IMG/VR virus record: IMGVR_UViG_3300029945_000032
Coordinates: 1-35,622 of that record
Strand: one strand, 5' to 3'
From: a virus
Length of the DNA stretch: 35,622 bases
Both the position numbers and the translations under genes were made by a program. The notes under the pieces were generated by a model. That model did no database searches. It had not been told where the DNA came from and saw only the letters and a list, made by a program, of their open reading frames with translations. Every line of letters begins with the position of its first letter. Within the stretch, counting starts at the first letter, position 1. Positions 8,587 to 15,464 of this stretch are shown piece by piece.

Positions 8587-9468
8587 ATGCCGAGTCATCC
8601 GTCGAAGCGTCCGTTACCTATGCCTGATGAGTTTGAGGAACCCAAGCCCAGCAATCCGCTGGCGCGTTATTTTCGTTTGCCCGGCGTGCAGGTCCGCCTG
8701 CCGACCAATGGTGCCTTCATGCCGCCCGATTCGATCGAATTCACTATGAATAACGAGGTGCCGGTGTATCCGTTACGCGCGGCTGATGAGATGCTGTTAA
8801 AAACGCCGGACGCGCTGATGAGCGGGTTTGCCATCGAAAGTCTGTTACGCAGTTGTGTGCCTGCGATCACGGCGCCCCAGGAGGTTAGCACGCCGGATTT
8901 GGATGTGCTGCTGATGGCGATCCGGGCGGCCTCGACCGGCGAAACGATCACCTTGCAGCCGGTATGTCCGATGTGTAAAGCGGAAAATGAGCTTCATTGG
9001 AGCCTTGGGTATACATTCTCGACGATCCAACTGATCGAGCCGGAGAACCCAGTGCGGCTGGCGGATGATGTGGTGGTGTTTCTGCGCCCGCATAACCTGC
9101 GCAACGCCACGCGCATGGGCAATATTTCGTTCGAGGAAGCCCGCAAGGTGCAGGCCGTCGAGGATGCCCCCACAGCGGAGCGATCGGCGCAGATCAGTGC
9201 GAGCATGCGGCGGTTGAGCGATCTCAGCACTGAGACCTTGGCCGACTGTGTGATCAAGGTCGTGGTGCGCGAAGGCACGGTGACCAGTCGCCCGTCAATC
9301 GATGAATTCATCGCCAACATTCCCAACGCTTGGACCCGACAGATGCAGGCCAAACTGGACGAAATGAATAAGAAGGGCATCGACAAACACTACCCGGTCA
9401 CCTGTGCCAATTGCGGGCATGAATGGCAGGGTGAAATTGAGTTCAATCCAGCAACTTTTTTCGTTTGA
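8587..9468 (+). CDS. T4 gp26/gp51-like baseplate hub or tail assembly chaperone
   Basis: 293 residues. The pattern LPTNGAFMPPDSIEF, EVPVYPLRAADEMLLKTPDALMSG, plus a split zinc ribbon (C127-P-M-C130 and C273-A-N-C276) and the ending EFNPATFFV are typical of the Pfam T4_baseplate family (gp26/gp51). In T4 these act in central hub and tail tube initiator assembly; a chaperone role towards the tape measure is a current interpretation. The last codons contain TTTTTTC immediately before the stop, followed by a stable hairpin, so a fraction of ribosomes probably shift to the -1 frame and make a longer protein of 369 residues. Confidence 0.88.
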   Translation: MPSHPSKRPLPMPDEFEEPKPSNPLARYFRLPGVQVRLPTNGAFMPPDSIEFTMNNEVPVYPLRAADEMLLKTPDALMSGFAIESLLRSCVPAITAPQEVSTPDLDVLLMAIRAASTGETITLQPVCPMCKAENELHWSLGYTFSTIQLIEPENPVRLADDVVVFLRPHNLRNATRMGNISFEEARKVQAVEDAPTAERSAQISASMRRLSDLSTETLADCVIKVVVREGTVTSRPSIDEFIANIPNAWTRQMQAKLDEMNKKGIDKHYPVTCANCGHEWQGEIEFNPATFFV

Positions 9469-9497
9469 GACTCCTCGGTCTGACCGACGCCGAGGAG
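9456..9497 (+). promoter_or_regulatory. Programmed -1 ribosomal frameshift signal
   Basis: Heptamer T TTT TTC (9456-9462) in the zero frame of the gp26-like gene, three nt before its TGA at 9466. After an 8-nt spacer comes an 8-bp perfect hairpin, CTCCTCGG (9471-9478) with CCGAGGAG (9490-9497), loop 11 nt. The -1 frame is open from 9441 to 9695 with no ATG near its beginning. This is the classical three-part layout of a -1 frameshift site. Confidence 0.8.
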
Positions 9498-9695
9498 ATC
9501 GGGGCCTTCCTGTCGGAGATGAAGCAGGACGCAAAGCAATTGCGCCAACTGATCGTCCGCATATGCTGGCACATGCGCGGCAGCGTATCGCGAGAAGAAG
9601 GCTGGACGTTATCTCACGAAGAACGCCGCGATATATTGGAACTGATCGACGAAAACCGCGAGACTACCGAAAAGACCGGTCTCCCGCTGATGTGA
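9465..9695 (+). CDS. Frameshift extension of tail assembly chaperone (-1 frame)
   Basis: The -1 frame codes for LRLLGLTDAEEIGAFLSEM, then a helical domain with RQLIVRICWHMRGSVSREEGWTLSHEERRDI and TEKTGLPLM, which I recall as a small conserved ORF after gp26 in T4-like phages. There is no ATG and no ribosome site at the boundary; the first possible start is TTG at 9465, inside the stop region of the upstream gene. Expected product: residues 1-292 of the gp26-like protein fused to 77 residues read from 9462. This parallels gpG/gpGT of lambda. Independent translation from TTG 9465 or ATG 9519 is the alternative. Confidence 0.8.
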   Translation: MRLLGLTDAEEIGAFLSEMKQDAKQLRQLIVRICWHMRGSVSREEGWTLSHEERRDILELIDENRETTEKTGLPLM

Positions 9696-9711
9696 CGCCG
9701 TTGCGCGCCAC

Positions 9712-9719
9712 GATAAATA
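9712..9719 (+). promoter_or_regulatory. Late-type motif GATAAATA, 4 nt before ATG
   Basis: GATAAATA followed by GAAG and ATG 9724. Same 4-nt spacing as five other genes here; predicts a leaderless mRNA. Confidence 0.5.
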
Positions 9720-9723
9720 GAAG

Positions 9724-10422
9724 ATGGATATAACTTTTGACCAACTTCAATTTCATCAACCGATTATTGATCACGCTGATGCTCTCGATTGGTTGTCTGA
9801 TCGAGCGCAAGCAAAAGCCTCGGTCATAGTACTCGATCCGCCATATGCCATTGGCTCGCCAGTTCGCGGACGAGAGGATGGCGCGGCTGGAAGCGTCTCA
9901 GGACCGTTTTCGTTTATGTCGCGGGTCATGGCTCTCAGCGTCGCGGCGCTCAAGCCGGGTGGCATCTGCATGATGTTCGCCGATTGGCGCCGGATGCCTG
10001 ATATGCTCTACATCGCCACGACTGTCGGGCTGCGCCCCTCAGTGTGCCTTGCGTGGGTGCGGAAGCGGCCTGGGACTGGTGGCATCTTCCGGTCAGCCTG
10101 GGACCCCATCCAAATCTGTGCGCGAGGTGTTCCAGATGCGGTAGATCGAGCAGCCGTGCGAAATGTCGTCGAGACCTTCGACAACGAAACCGTGATTGAG
10201 GCAGATAGCTCGACGCGTCGCAGTCATCCCTACGAAAAGCCGCCACAACTCTTCCGGCATGTTTTTCCGCGCGTTTGCGTGGCTGGTGATCTGGTGCTCG
10301 ACCCATTTGCCGGAAGCGGCGTTTCGGGTCGTGTGGCGCAGGAGCTTGATTTGCGCTGGGAAGGCTGTGACATCGATCCTGCTTTCGCCACACGCACAAC
10401 CAACTCGGAGCAAATCGCCTAG
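9724..10422 (+). CDS. DNA methyltransferase (N4/N6 type)
   Basis: 232 residues of the N6_N4_Mtase family. Catalytic motif IV DPPY is at 38-41 and the S-adenosylmethionine motif I FAGSG at 195-199, preceded by SHPYEKPPQL, which corresponds to the HPxQKP motif. The order IV then I is that of the beta class, with the target recognition region between about 45 and 160. It would transfer a methyl group to adenine N6 or cytosine N4. No restriction endonuclease is adjacent, so it is probably an orphan enzyme that protects phage DNA or marks it. It ends exactly where the convergent membrane protein gene ends (10422/10423). Confidence 0.9.
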   Translation: MDITFDQLQFHQPIIDHADALDWLSDRAQAKASVIVLDPPYAIGSPVRGREDGAAGSVSGPFSFMSRVMALSVAALKPGGICMMFADWRRMPDMLYIATTVGLRPSVCLAWVRKRPGTGGIFRSAWDPIQICARGVPDAVDRAAVRNVVETFDNETVIEADSSTRRSHPYEKPPQLFRHVFPRVCVAGDLVLDPFAGSGVSGRVAQELDLRWEGCDIDPAFATRTTNSEQIA

Positions 10423-10950
10423 TTACCGGGCGGCGAATGCGGCGGGGTCGAATTGGATGATCGGCATCTGGGTAGACATCGGGCGAACCGCTCCGGTTGG
10501 CGCCGGGCGCATCGCCGGGGTCGCGATCAGCGCGTGATAGGTCGGCACCGGCGCCAGGACGATCGTGCTGGCTGGCGCGGACGTATCAACGGATGCGTCG
10601 GCGATAGCCGCATCCATGCCATCCGGCCTCGGGACCACGTGAAACAGCATCGAAAGGGCAATGGCCCCGGCGTAGATCATCAGGCTCAGTTTGTGGTCCT
10701 CTTTGAACATCGCCCAACCGGCGCAATAGACCACCATAATGAAGAGTGTCGCGGTCGAATACAGACTAACCGCCCAGGAGTCGTGACCGAGAAACGGCAA
10801 ACCGATGAACACGATGATGGTGACATACCACCATTTCAGTGCGGCCGAACCGATCAAGGAGATCAGAATGAAGAGGAATTTAAAGAGATGTTCACCGACA
10901 ACACCGACCAGAACGCCGATGATACCGCCCTTGATGATATTAGCATTCAT
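10423..10950 (-). CDS. Multi-pass membrane protein, probably early
   Basis: 175 residues. Hydrophobic segments at about 5-19, 23-38, 41-54, 63-81 and 88-104 predict four or five membrane helices, followed by a 70-residue Ala/Pro/Thr-rich tail (APASTIVLAPVPTYHAL). ATG 10950 has AAGGA 7 nt upstream and a strong sigma70-like promoter (TTGACA, 16 nt, TATTAT), unlike the late genes. No family recognised. Early-expressed phage membrane proteins often act in superinfection exclusion or host membrane takeover, but nothing in the sequence proves this. Confidence 0.75.
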   Translation of the reverse strand: MNANIIKGGIIGVLVGVVGEHLFKFLFILISLIGSAALKWWYVTIIVFIGLPFLGHDSWAVSLYSTATLFIMVVYCAGWAMFKEDHKLSLMIYAGAIALSMLFHVVPRPDGMDAAIADASVDTSAPASTIVLAPVPTYHALIATPAMRPAPTGAVRPMSTQMPIIQFDPAAFAAR

Positions 10951-10974
10951 GACACATTCCTTTTCGACAGGGTG

Positions 10975-11025
10975 ATAATACCGCGAAATGCAGGATTGTC
11001 AACAGAAAAGTGATCGTGCTATTGT
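10975..11025. promoter_or_regulatory. Divergent sigma70-like promoters sharing a -35 palindrome
   Basis: Minus: TTGACA (11002-10997), 16-nt spacer, TATTAT (10980-10975), driving the membrane protein. Plus: TTGTCA (10996-11001), 18-nt spacer, TATTGT (11020-11025), 25 nt before ATG 11050. The two -35 boxes overlap in TTGTCAA. Confidence 0.65.
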
Positions 11026-11049
11026 ATGCTGGGCCGTATATAGCGCGGT

Positions 11050-11412
11050 ATGGTTTGGTTGCAGTTACCGTTTTTCGACGGACACCGGCAACGGGTTGAA
11101 ACGTCTGGTCCCCGACACGACGAAACTGTGTGGACTGAATGGGCAAACCAGCTTTCACCCGGCACATTTCTGGTGTGGCTTGCCGGACAAATCTCGGATG
11201 ATCTGATGGCGCATAAATGTCCAACCGAGTCGGTTGGCGGATTGATTCGCTCGGTTGATGCGGCGATCGGTCCAAGTCAATATCAGGCCGAACGTTATCT
11301 GCATAAACACGCCGGTTGGTTGGTCTTCGCGCCACACATGAAGCGTGTAATCGGCATCTTCCGTCATTTGATTAGATTGAACTTACATTGGTGCGAAGAC
11401 TTGACGCACTAA
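11050..11412 (+). CDS. Hypothetical protein
   Basis: 120 residues from ATG 11050, the first start after an in-frame stop at 11041. The protein is rich in Trp and His (VWLQLPFFDGHRQR, TWTEWANQL-like stretch, LVWLAGQISDDLMAHK, YLHKHAGWLVFAPHMKRVI) and looks globular and soluble. No Shine-Dalgarno is visible, but a sigma70-like promoter ends 25 nt upstream. No family recognised. The opposite-strand ORF 10940-11335 is less protein-like, so this frame is preferred. Confidence 0.55.
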   Translation: MVWLQLPFFDGHRQRVETSGPRHDETVWTEWANQLSPGTFLVWLAGQISDDLMAHKCPTESVGGLIRSVDAAIGPSQYQAERYLHKHAGWLVFAPHMKRVIGIFRHLIRLNLHWCEDLTH

Positions 11413-11473
11413 TACCGATCGACTATGCAGACCAAACTTCCAAAGATCGGTTGCACACCCTGGTAGCAAACGT

Positions 11474-12412
11474 TCATGGCGCCGGTTGCAGTTCTTCTCG
11501 GGTATAGTTGTACATCTCGCCGCCTTTCTTCCATTTGACGGAAAACCAGCCGCCCGGCTCGGTCGGTGCCCGAGTAATAATGCCGATCATGCCGGGCGGT
11601 GGGATAAAATGAACGGGGTAGCGTCCAATCGTAGGATGCGGCTCTTCGTCACCGCGATAGACTCCACGCCAGCCGGTTCCAGCCAATCGCCCAGCGGTCA
11701 TGAAGTCGGCTGGTTTGAGATCATCGACATAAAGCGAATTCGATCCCCGGAAGCGTTGCTTCAGCACCTGGGTATGGGTCACCTTGGCACCGACTTGCAG
11801 TCCGGTCGCTCGCTTCGGGTCCACCACGCGGATCAGACTGGTGTCGTAGATGCAGACCTGATCGCCATCGAGCAGCTTACGGATGCCTTTGCCGAGAAAC
11901 CACACGGCATCGGCGCGCGCACTCAGGGTCTTGGTGAGGTTGTTGGTGGCTTCGAGCCAAGCTTTGTAATTGCGGGCGCGGGTGTCGTCACTGGTCATAT
12001 TGTAGCCATTGGCGCGCCACCACTTCATCATCGTATTGGGCGCCCCGAAGTTGATCTCTTCGACGTTGGTCGAGGCCAGATAGAACGCCCGTCGTCCCTT
12101 CGTCGTATTGCCTGCGTAAGCCTTGGCGATCGCTTTGACGGTGGTGAAATAGGCGCCGAACCCCAGGTGATGAACCGGCGCGGCGATGCCGGTCTGACCA
12201 TAGGGTTCGAAACTGTAACCATTGCTGGTACTATTGGTGTCGGATGGGATGGACCGGTCTGTGTCGAAGCCCGTGGCGATGATAGCGGACAGATCGGTTT
12301 GGGTGCCATGATACATCGGACCAAACATTTTTTGATCAACTGCTTCCTGTGGCGAAATCACTTCCACGGCGGCCTCAAACAGCGGGTTTGGGAAAAGTTC
12401 ACGAGTGTGCAT
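11474..12412 (-). CDS. PARP-like ADP-ribosyltransferase with N-terminal LFE motif
   Basis: 312 residues. MYHGTQTDLSAIIATGF (about 33-49) and LGFGAYFTTVKAIAKAYAG (about 83-101) are the His and Tyr NAD-binding motifs of PARP/diphtheria-toxin-type ARTs (YHGT and GxGxYFT...A..YA). The third catalytic residue is not certain. The enzyme would transfer ADP-ribose from NAD to a host macromolecule. Residues 1-14, with L11-F12-E13 followed by A14, match the [LI]-x-E|[AGS] cleavage pattern of T4 prohead protease, as in the head-packaged ART Alt. A late motif stands 4 nt before ATG and no ribosome site is seen. The C-terminal 100 residues are an unrecognised domain. Confidence 0.78.
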   Translation of the reverse strand: MHTRELFPNPLFEAAVEVISPQEAVDQKMFGPMYHGTQTDLSAIIATGFDTDRSIPSDTNSTSNGYSFEPYGQTGIAAPVHHLGFGAYFTTVKAIAKAYAGNTTKGRRAFYLASTNVEEINFGAPNTMMKWWRANGYNMTSDDTRARNYKAWLEATNNLTKTLSARADAVWFLGKGIRKLLDGDQVCIYDTSLIRVVDPKRATGLQVGAKVTHTQVLKQRFRGSNSLYVDDLKPADFMTAGRLAGTGWRGVYRGDEEPHPTIGRYPVHFIPPPGMIGIITRAPTEPGGWFSVKWKKGGEMYNYTREELQPAP

Positions 12413-12416
12413 GGTT

Positions 12417-12424
12417 TATTTAAT
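12417..12424 (-). promoter_or_regulatory. Late-type motif ATTAAATA, 4 nt before ATG
   Basis: ATTAAATA then AACC then ATG 12412 on the minus strand; weakest member of the 4-nt class because the second base pair of the motif differs, but core TAAATA is intact. Confidence 0.45.
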
Positions 12425-12506
12425 CAGAATGGGCTTGACATGGCATGGCTTATATTGTTCCCTGGTTCCGGGCGATGCTCGTATCGCCTACCTTGAATCA
12501 AAACTG

Positions 12507-12543
12507 CTGAGTGGCATAACACCCCCAACGTAGTGTCACTCAG
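12507..12543 (-). terminator. Hairpin overlapping the DHH gene stop
   Basis: Minus-strand arms CTGAGTG (12543-12537) and CACTCAG (12513-12507), overlapping the TGA at 12542-12540, followed by CAGTTTTGATT. The long interior and short T run make this a moderate terminator candidate. Confidence 0.5.
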
Positions 12544-13394
12544 ACTTTTTCTTCCGGCCGATCGCCTTCCCAACCATGCTCAGCCTGAAATCCGGCAGCG
12601 TGATGGTGGCCACCACCGCCATACCGGGCGGCAATTTCCGACACATCGATCCCGACCGAGCGTAAACTGAATACGCGCCCGTCCGCACGATCATAATAGG
12701 CGGCTGCGAATGGGGCATTCTGAGCCAGTTGATTGGCGCCCTCCGAGGCCATTGTCACAGGCAGATTGGCGACCGGCACATGCATCCCACCGATCACCAT
12801 GCTCCGGGTTGTCAGAGTCAGCATCTCCTTCACGTCTTTCTGAAGCTTACGTTCGATGGCCACGCCTTCGGCAATCATTTTGGTTTTTACGTGCGGCCGT
12901 GCGCATTGTCTAGCCAGTCGGTCCCAGGTCTCAAAATCATACTCATAACTGCACATCACAGCCACAATAGCGCGGGTATCCGGTCGGGTAAACTGCCAGA
13001 GATCATAGTCCTGAACATGGAGCAGCAGGTCTGGTACCGGTGCGTCCGGATGGCAATACTGCCACGCTATGACGGCGCCAGACCGGTTCATATCGAATAG
13101 ACCGCCAATGCTGCCATCGGCCAGCAACGGCGCCAGATCGGCCTCGGCGGACTTGTGATGGTCCAGAACGGTGACGCTGGCCGCCGCCTCGATCACTGAG
13201 CGCATCACCTCATTCTTGTAGCTAAAATCAACGAACCAAACGTGTTCGTCGGCGACAGTAGGCGGGACGACCCCGTGAATGCCGGGAAGATATTTGATGC
13301 TGTCGCCGTATTTCCGCCAGACCGCCCAGGCGGCGGAAAACCCATCGGCACACGGACTGTGGTAGATGCAAAGCGTCGGAGCATGAGGAGACAT
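12540..13394 (-). CDS. DHH/DHHA1 family phosphoesterase (NrnB-like)
   Basis: 284 residues. IYHSPCADGFSAAW (10-23) holds the first metal-binding Asp, WFVDFSY the second motif, VLDHH (76-80) the signature DHH, and RYGGGGHHHAAGF (257-269) the DHHA1 substrate-binding motif. The architecture matches NrnB-type oligoribonuclease/nanoRNase and related cyclic-nucleotide phosphodiesterases, which degrade short RNA or pApA-type substrates to mononucleotides using Mn2+. In a phage it may recycle nucleotides or remove signalling dinucleotides; the substrate cannot be read from sequence. No ribosome site is evident before ATG 13394, so its expression signal is unclear. Confidence 0.9.
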   Translation of the reverse strand: MSPHAPTLCIYHSPCADGFSAAWAVWRKYGDSIKYLPGIHGVVPPTVADEHVWFVDFSYKNEVMRSVIEAAASVTVLDHHKSAEADLAPLLADGSIGGLFDMNRSGAVIAWQYCHPDAPVPDLLLHVQDYDLWQFTRPDTRAIVAVMCSYEYDFETWDRLARQCARPHVKTKMIAEGVAIERKLQKDVKEMLTLTTRSMVIGGMHVPVANLPVTMASEGANQLAQNAPFAAAYYDRADGRVFSLRSVGIDVSEIAARYGGGGHHHAAGFQAEHGWEGDRPEEKV

Positions 13395-13525
13395 GGAAAT
13401 ATAACTTTCAAACTACTAACAACGGGAATTTATCTTTACACGCAGTTCTTGTTTCAAACAGTTGTGCATTGCAGTGTATCTTTAACGCTGATATCTTGCT
13501 CAGTATAACATTGGAGGTAGCAACT

Positions 13526-13735
13526 ATGCCGTTTGATGGAAATGCAGAAGACTGGTCTGAAGAACCACACCACGAGCCAGTCCGGCGCTTCGGCCAGTCC
13601 CGACTGTGGGGTGGGAGAGTGGTGCTGTATAGTCTGACCATCGCCGTGGTCAGAGCCCTCAGCATCCTTTTCGTTTCTTCTCTGTATTTTAGGCAATGGT
13701 GCCTGGGTCCGCAGCGTGAAACCGTAACGCTTTAG
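13526..13735 (+). CDS. Small hypothetical protein with hydrophobic segment
   Basis: 69 residues from ATG 13526, which has an excellent ribosome site (TTGGAGGTAG). The start MPFDGNAEDWSEEPHHEP is acidic; residues 27-55 are hydrophobic (VVLYSLTIAVVRALSILFV) and may span the membrane. A 15-bp inverted repeat follows at 13749, placed as a shared end for this gene and the convergent one at 13800. No family recognised. Longer minus-strand ORFs over the same bases look like shadows. Confidence 0.5.
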   Translation: MPFDGNAEDWSEEPHHEPVRRFGQSRLWGGRVVLYSLTIAVVRALSILFVSSLYFRQWCLGPQRETVTL

Positions 13736-13748
13736 CAATCTCGAAGTA

Positions 13749-13788
13749 ACATCGCGCATATCGATCATACGGCCGATATGCGCGATGT
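13749..13788. terminator. 15-bp perfect inverted repeat between convergent genes
   Basis: Arms ACATCGCGCATATCG (13749-13763) and CGATATGCGCGATGT (13774-13788) with a 10-nt loop. No T run on either side, so a bidirectional terminator or RNA end-protecting hairpin is inferred from location. Confidence 0.55.
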
Positions 13789-13799
13789 CGTATGCAGGG

Positions 13800-14099
13800 T
13801 TATCCTTTTTCCGATGATTGGTGCGGTCGTTGATCGGGATCATTTTCGGCGCACCACTTACACCATTGGGAATGGGTATCAATGGGGATGCCGTAGACCG
13901 GCACCCGAATTGGTCCGAACATATCGCTGCCAACTTCCTTGGAACCGATTTTGATAATCAGCCCAGCCTTCAAGAGCGCCTTAATCGTGTTTAGTCTCTG
14001 CGGCGGGTCCTGTCCAATCGCAATCGCTTCGAAGACTTCTACGGCGCTTTTGGAGCGGCCCGCACAGGGATGTCTGACCGTCCTCCTTTGACGAACCAT
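13800..14099 (-). CDS. Hypothetical protein, possible winged-helix-like
   Basis: 99 residues, ATG 14099 with AAGGAGAACCACG upstream. The centre (KSAVEVFEAIAIGQDPPQRLNTIKALLKAGLIIKIGSKEV) reads as two helices and a beta hairpin, like a small winged-helix DNA-binding fold; the tail has THSQWCKWCAEND with a CxxC. It follows the 73-residue gene at 14174 by 74 nt on the same strand. The fold is a guess from residue pattern only. Confidence 0.75.
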   Translation of the reverse strand: MVRQRRTVRHPCAGRSKSAVEVFEAIAIGQDPPQRLNTIKALLKAGLIIKIGSKEVGSDMFGPIRVPVYGIPIDTHSQWCKWCAENDPDQRPHQSSEKG

Positions 14100-14173
14100 C
14101 GTGGTTCTCCTTGGTATTTTGCCATGGTATGCTTACGCAGTTCCTCGGCACCTGACAAGATCAAAATAGGCAG

Positions 14174-14395
14174 TCACGACAGACGCAAGCGATTGCGCAA
14201 GCGCATAATCTCGCGTTGATCCCCCGCCCGTGCCTTCGCCACAGCAAGCGCAATTTCGGCCACCAGGGCTTGCATGTTGCTTTGGTCCGGCGGGCGCCCG
14301 AACCACCAAGATGCGACGTTTTCGGCGATCAACTCATCAGCGGGTGTGGGGACGATATTGACTTCAAGCGGCTTCACTTTGCGCAAGCGCGGCAT
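14174..14395 (-). CDS. Small hypothetical protein
   Basis: 73 residues, ATG 14395 with GAGGAG 7 nt upstream. Basic N-terminus (MPRLRKVKPLEVNIVPTP) followed by a helical part (NMQALVAEIALAVAKARAGDQREIMRLRNRLRLS). First gene of a short minus-strand pair with the 99-residue gene. No family recognised. Confidence 0.75.
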   Translation of the reverse strand: MPRLRKVKPLEVNIVPTPADELIAENVASWWFGRPPDQSNMQALVAEIALAVAKARAGDQREIMRLRNRLRLS

Positions 14396-14444
14396 GATAG
14401 CTCCTCTGTGCGGACATGGTTCTGTTTCGAATGGGGCGCCTTCG

Positions 14445-14452
14445 CTAAATCG
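14445..14452 (+). promoter_or_regulatory. Late-type motif CTAAATCG upstream of HAD gene
   Basis: CTAAATCG on the plus strand, 58 nt before the TTG of the leader ORF. Same variant as at 21746 and 21770. Spacing is longer than usual. Confidence 0.4.
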
Positions 14453-14510
14453 TAATAGCTGCTGGACGCTCAGGCTTCGGTCTGCTAACCATCAGCCAGG
14501 AGAACAGATT

Positions 14511-14594
14511 TTGACGGACCATTTAGCGTTGCATGACGATTGGGATGAACCATCCGTCCCCGCTGGCCTACGGGCGCGTCGATGCGCGACCTGA
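14511..14594 (+). CDS. 27-residue leader ORF coupled to the HAD gene
   Basis: TTG 14511 has AGGAGA (14498-14503) 7 nt upstream, one of the best ribosome sites in this region, and encodes MTDHLALHDDWDEPSVPAGL then RARRCAT. Its TGA (14592-14594) overlaps the ATG of the HAD-like gene (14582), which has no ribosome site of its own. That layout suggests translational coupling. The peptide itself has no recognised family. Confidence 0.5.
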   Translation: MTDHLALHDDWDEPSVPAGLRARRCAT

Positions 14595-15073
14595 TCAATA
14601 TCGTCGAGAACGCCGAACGATCATTGCCCCTGGCCATCGGCTGGGATTTCGACAACACCTTGATCGATGCGCCGACTTCGCCCGTGCTGCACGCGTTCAT
14701 TGTCGAGCATCCCGAGATACGCCATTGCATCGTCACCTTTCGCACGCATGGCATGCGCGCTGCCATCTGGGAGGATTTGGAACGTTATCCCACAGCCCCC
14801 GCACCCGGCATGTTCGAGGCTGTGTTCAGCATCTCAGATGAGGCATGGATGGCAAACGAGGTCGCCCTGCACCAGCGCCGCCGTGGCAAGTTGACCGGCC
14901 CCTGGACACCGGCTGAAATGTATTATCGTTCCTGGAAAGCTTTGACCTGCCTGAAGCACGGATTGTCTGTGTTGGTAGATGATGATCTCGCGACGTGCCA
15001 GGAAGGGTGTGATAAACACGCGATCAAATTGGTGCATCCCGACGCCTTTGTACATCCACACCCATTTGGCTAA
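14582..15073 (+). CDS. HAD-like phosphohydrolase with N-terminal IVE motif
   Basis: 163 residues. GWDFDNTLIDAP (about 19-30) is the DxDxT nucleophile motif of the HAD superfamily, IVTFRTHGMR (about 49-58) matches motif II with Thr, a Lys lies in YRSWKALTC, and VLVDDDLATC (about 135-144) is motif IV. The fold resembles small phage HAD phosphatases or 5'-nucleotidases. The N-terminus MRDLINIVENAE carries I7-V8-E9, like the capsid-targeting and cleavage motif of T4 internal proteins; similar ends occur on the ART genes here. It overlaps an upstream leader ORF and converges with the gene at 15074. Confidence 0.8.
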   Translation: MRDLINIVENAERSLPLAIGWDFDNTLIDAPTSPVLHAFIVEHPEIRHCIVTFRTHGMRAAIWEDLERYPTAPAPGMFEAVFSISDEAWMANEVALHQRRRGKLTGPWTPAEMYYRSWKALTCLKHGLSVLVDDDLATCQEGCDKHAIKLVHPDAFVHPHPFG

Positions 15074-15463
15074 TCAGTGTACTTTCTGCCGTAGGTATTG
15101 CTCCCAGGTATGAAAGTCGTCCCAAAACTCGGCCATGCTGTGTTCGCGCAGAATGATCGGATGGCCCTGCTGGCGCGCTTGACAAGCCTTTATCAATTCG
15201 AGCGATTCGGGCATCAGCCGGGCGAAATCAACTTTACGTCTCGCCAACGCTTCGCCCACCCAAACCAGAAACCGGCAGGCTTCTGGAATGTCGAACAATT
15301 CAAGATCAGTATCGTCGTAGCCGCCCACATAGAGCGCGATGCCCAAGTTGGGTCCGCTATTTTCCAGCAAGACCGCGACTTCGCGCGCGCTGCGCTCAGC
15401 CTGCGCTCGATCCAGGCGGCCTTTCCGTCCCAGCACATGCTGATGCAGAATGAATTTTTTCAT
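15074..15463 (-). CDS. Hypothetical protein
   Basis: 129 residues from ATG 15463, chosen for the AGAGGGACTGAC ribosome site; the ATG lies 1 nt after the TGA of the upstream gene. Starts MKKFILHQHVLGRKGRLDRA, then LGIALYVGGYDDTDLELFD, and ends in a helical part (EFWDDFHTWEQYLRQKVH). Soluble mixed alpha/beta. No family recognised; operon partner of 15465-16103. Confidence 0.8.
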   Translation of the reverse strand: MKKFILHQHVLGRKGRLDRAQAERSAREVAVLLENSGPNLGIALYVGGYDDTDLELFDIPEACRFLVWVGEALARRKVDFARLMPESLELIKACQARQQGHPIILREHSMAEFWDDFHTWEQYLRQKVH

Positions 15464-15464
15464 G

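Noticed and set aside
10940-11335. 131-residue minus-strand ORF over the 11050-11412 gene
   Set aside because: Basic, low-complexity translation without a ribosome site. It would also cover the divergent promoter pair.
13454-13933. 159-residue minus-strand ORF
   Set aside because: Runs through the perfect inverted repeat and overlaps the 99-residue gene with its good ribosome site; composition is that of a shadow frame.
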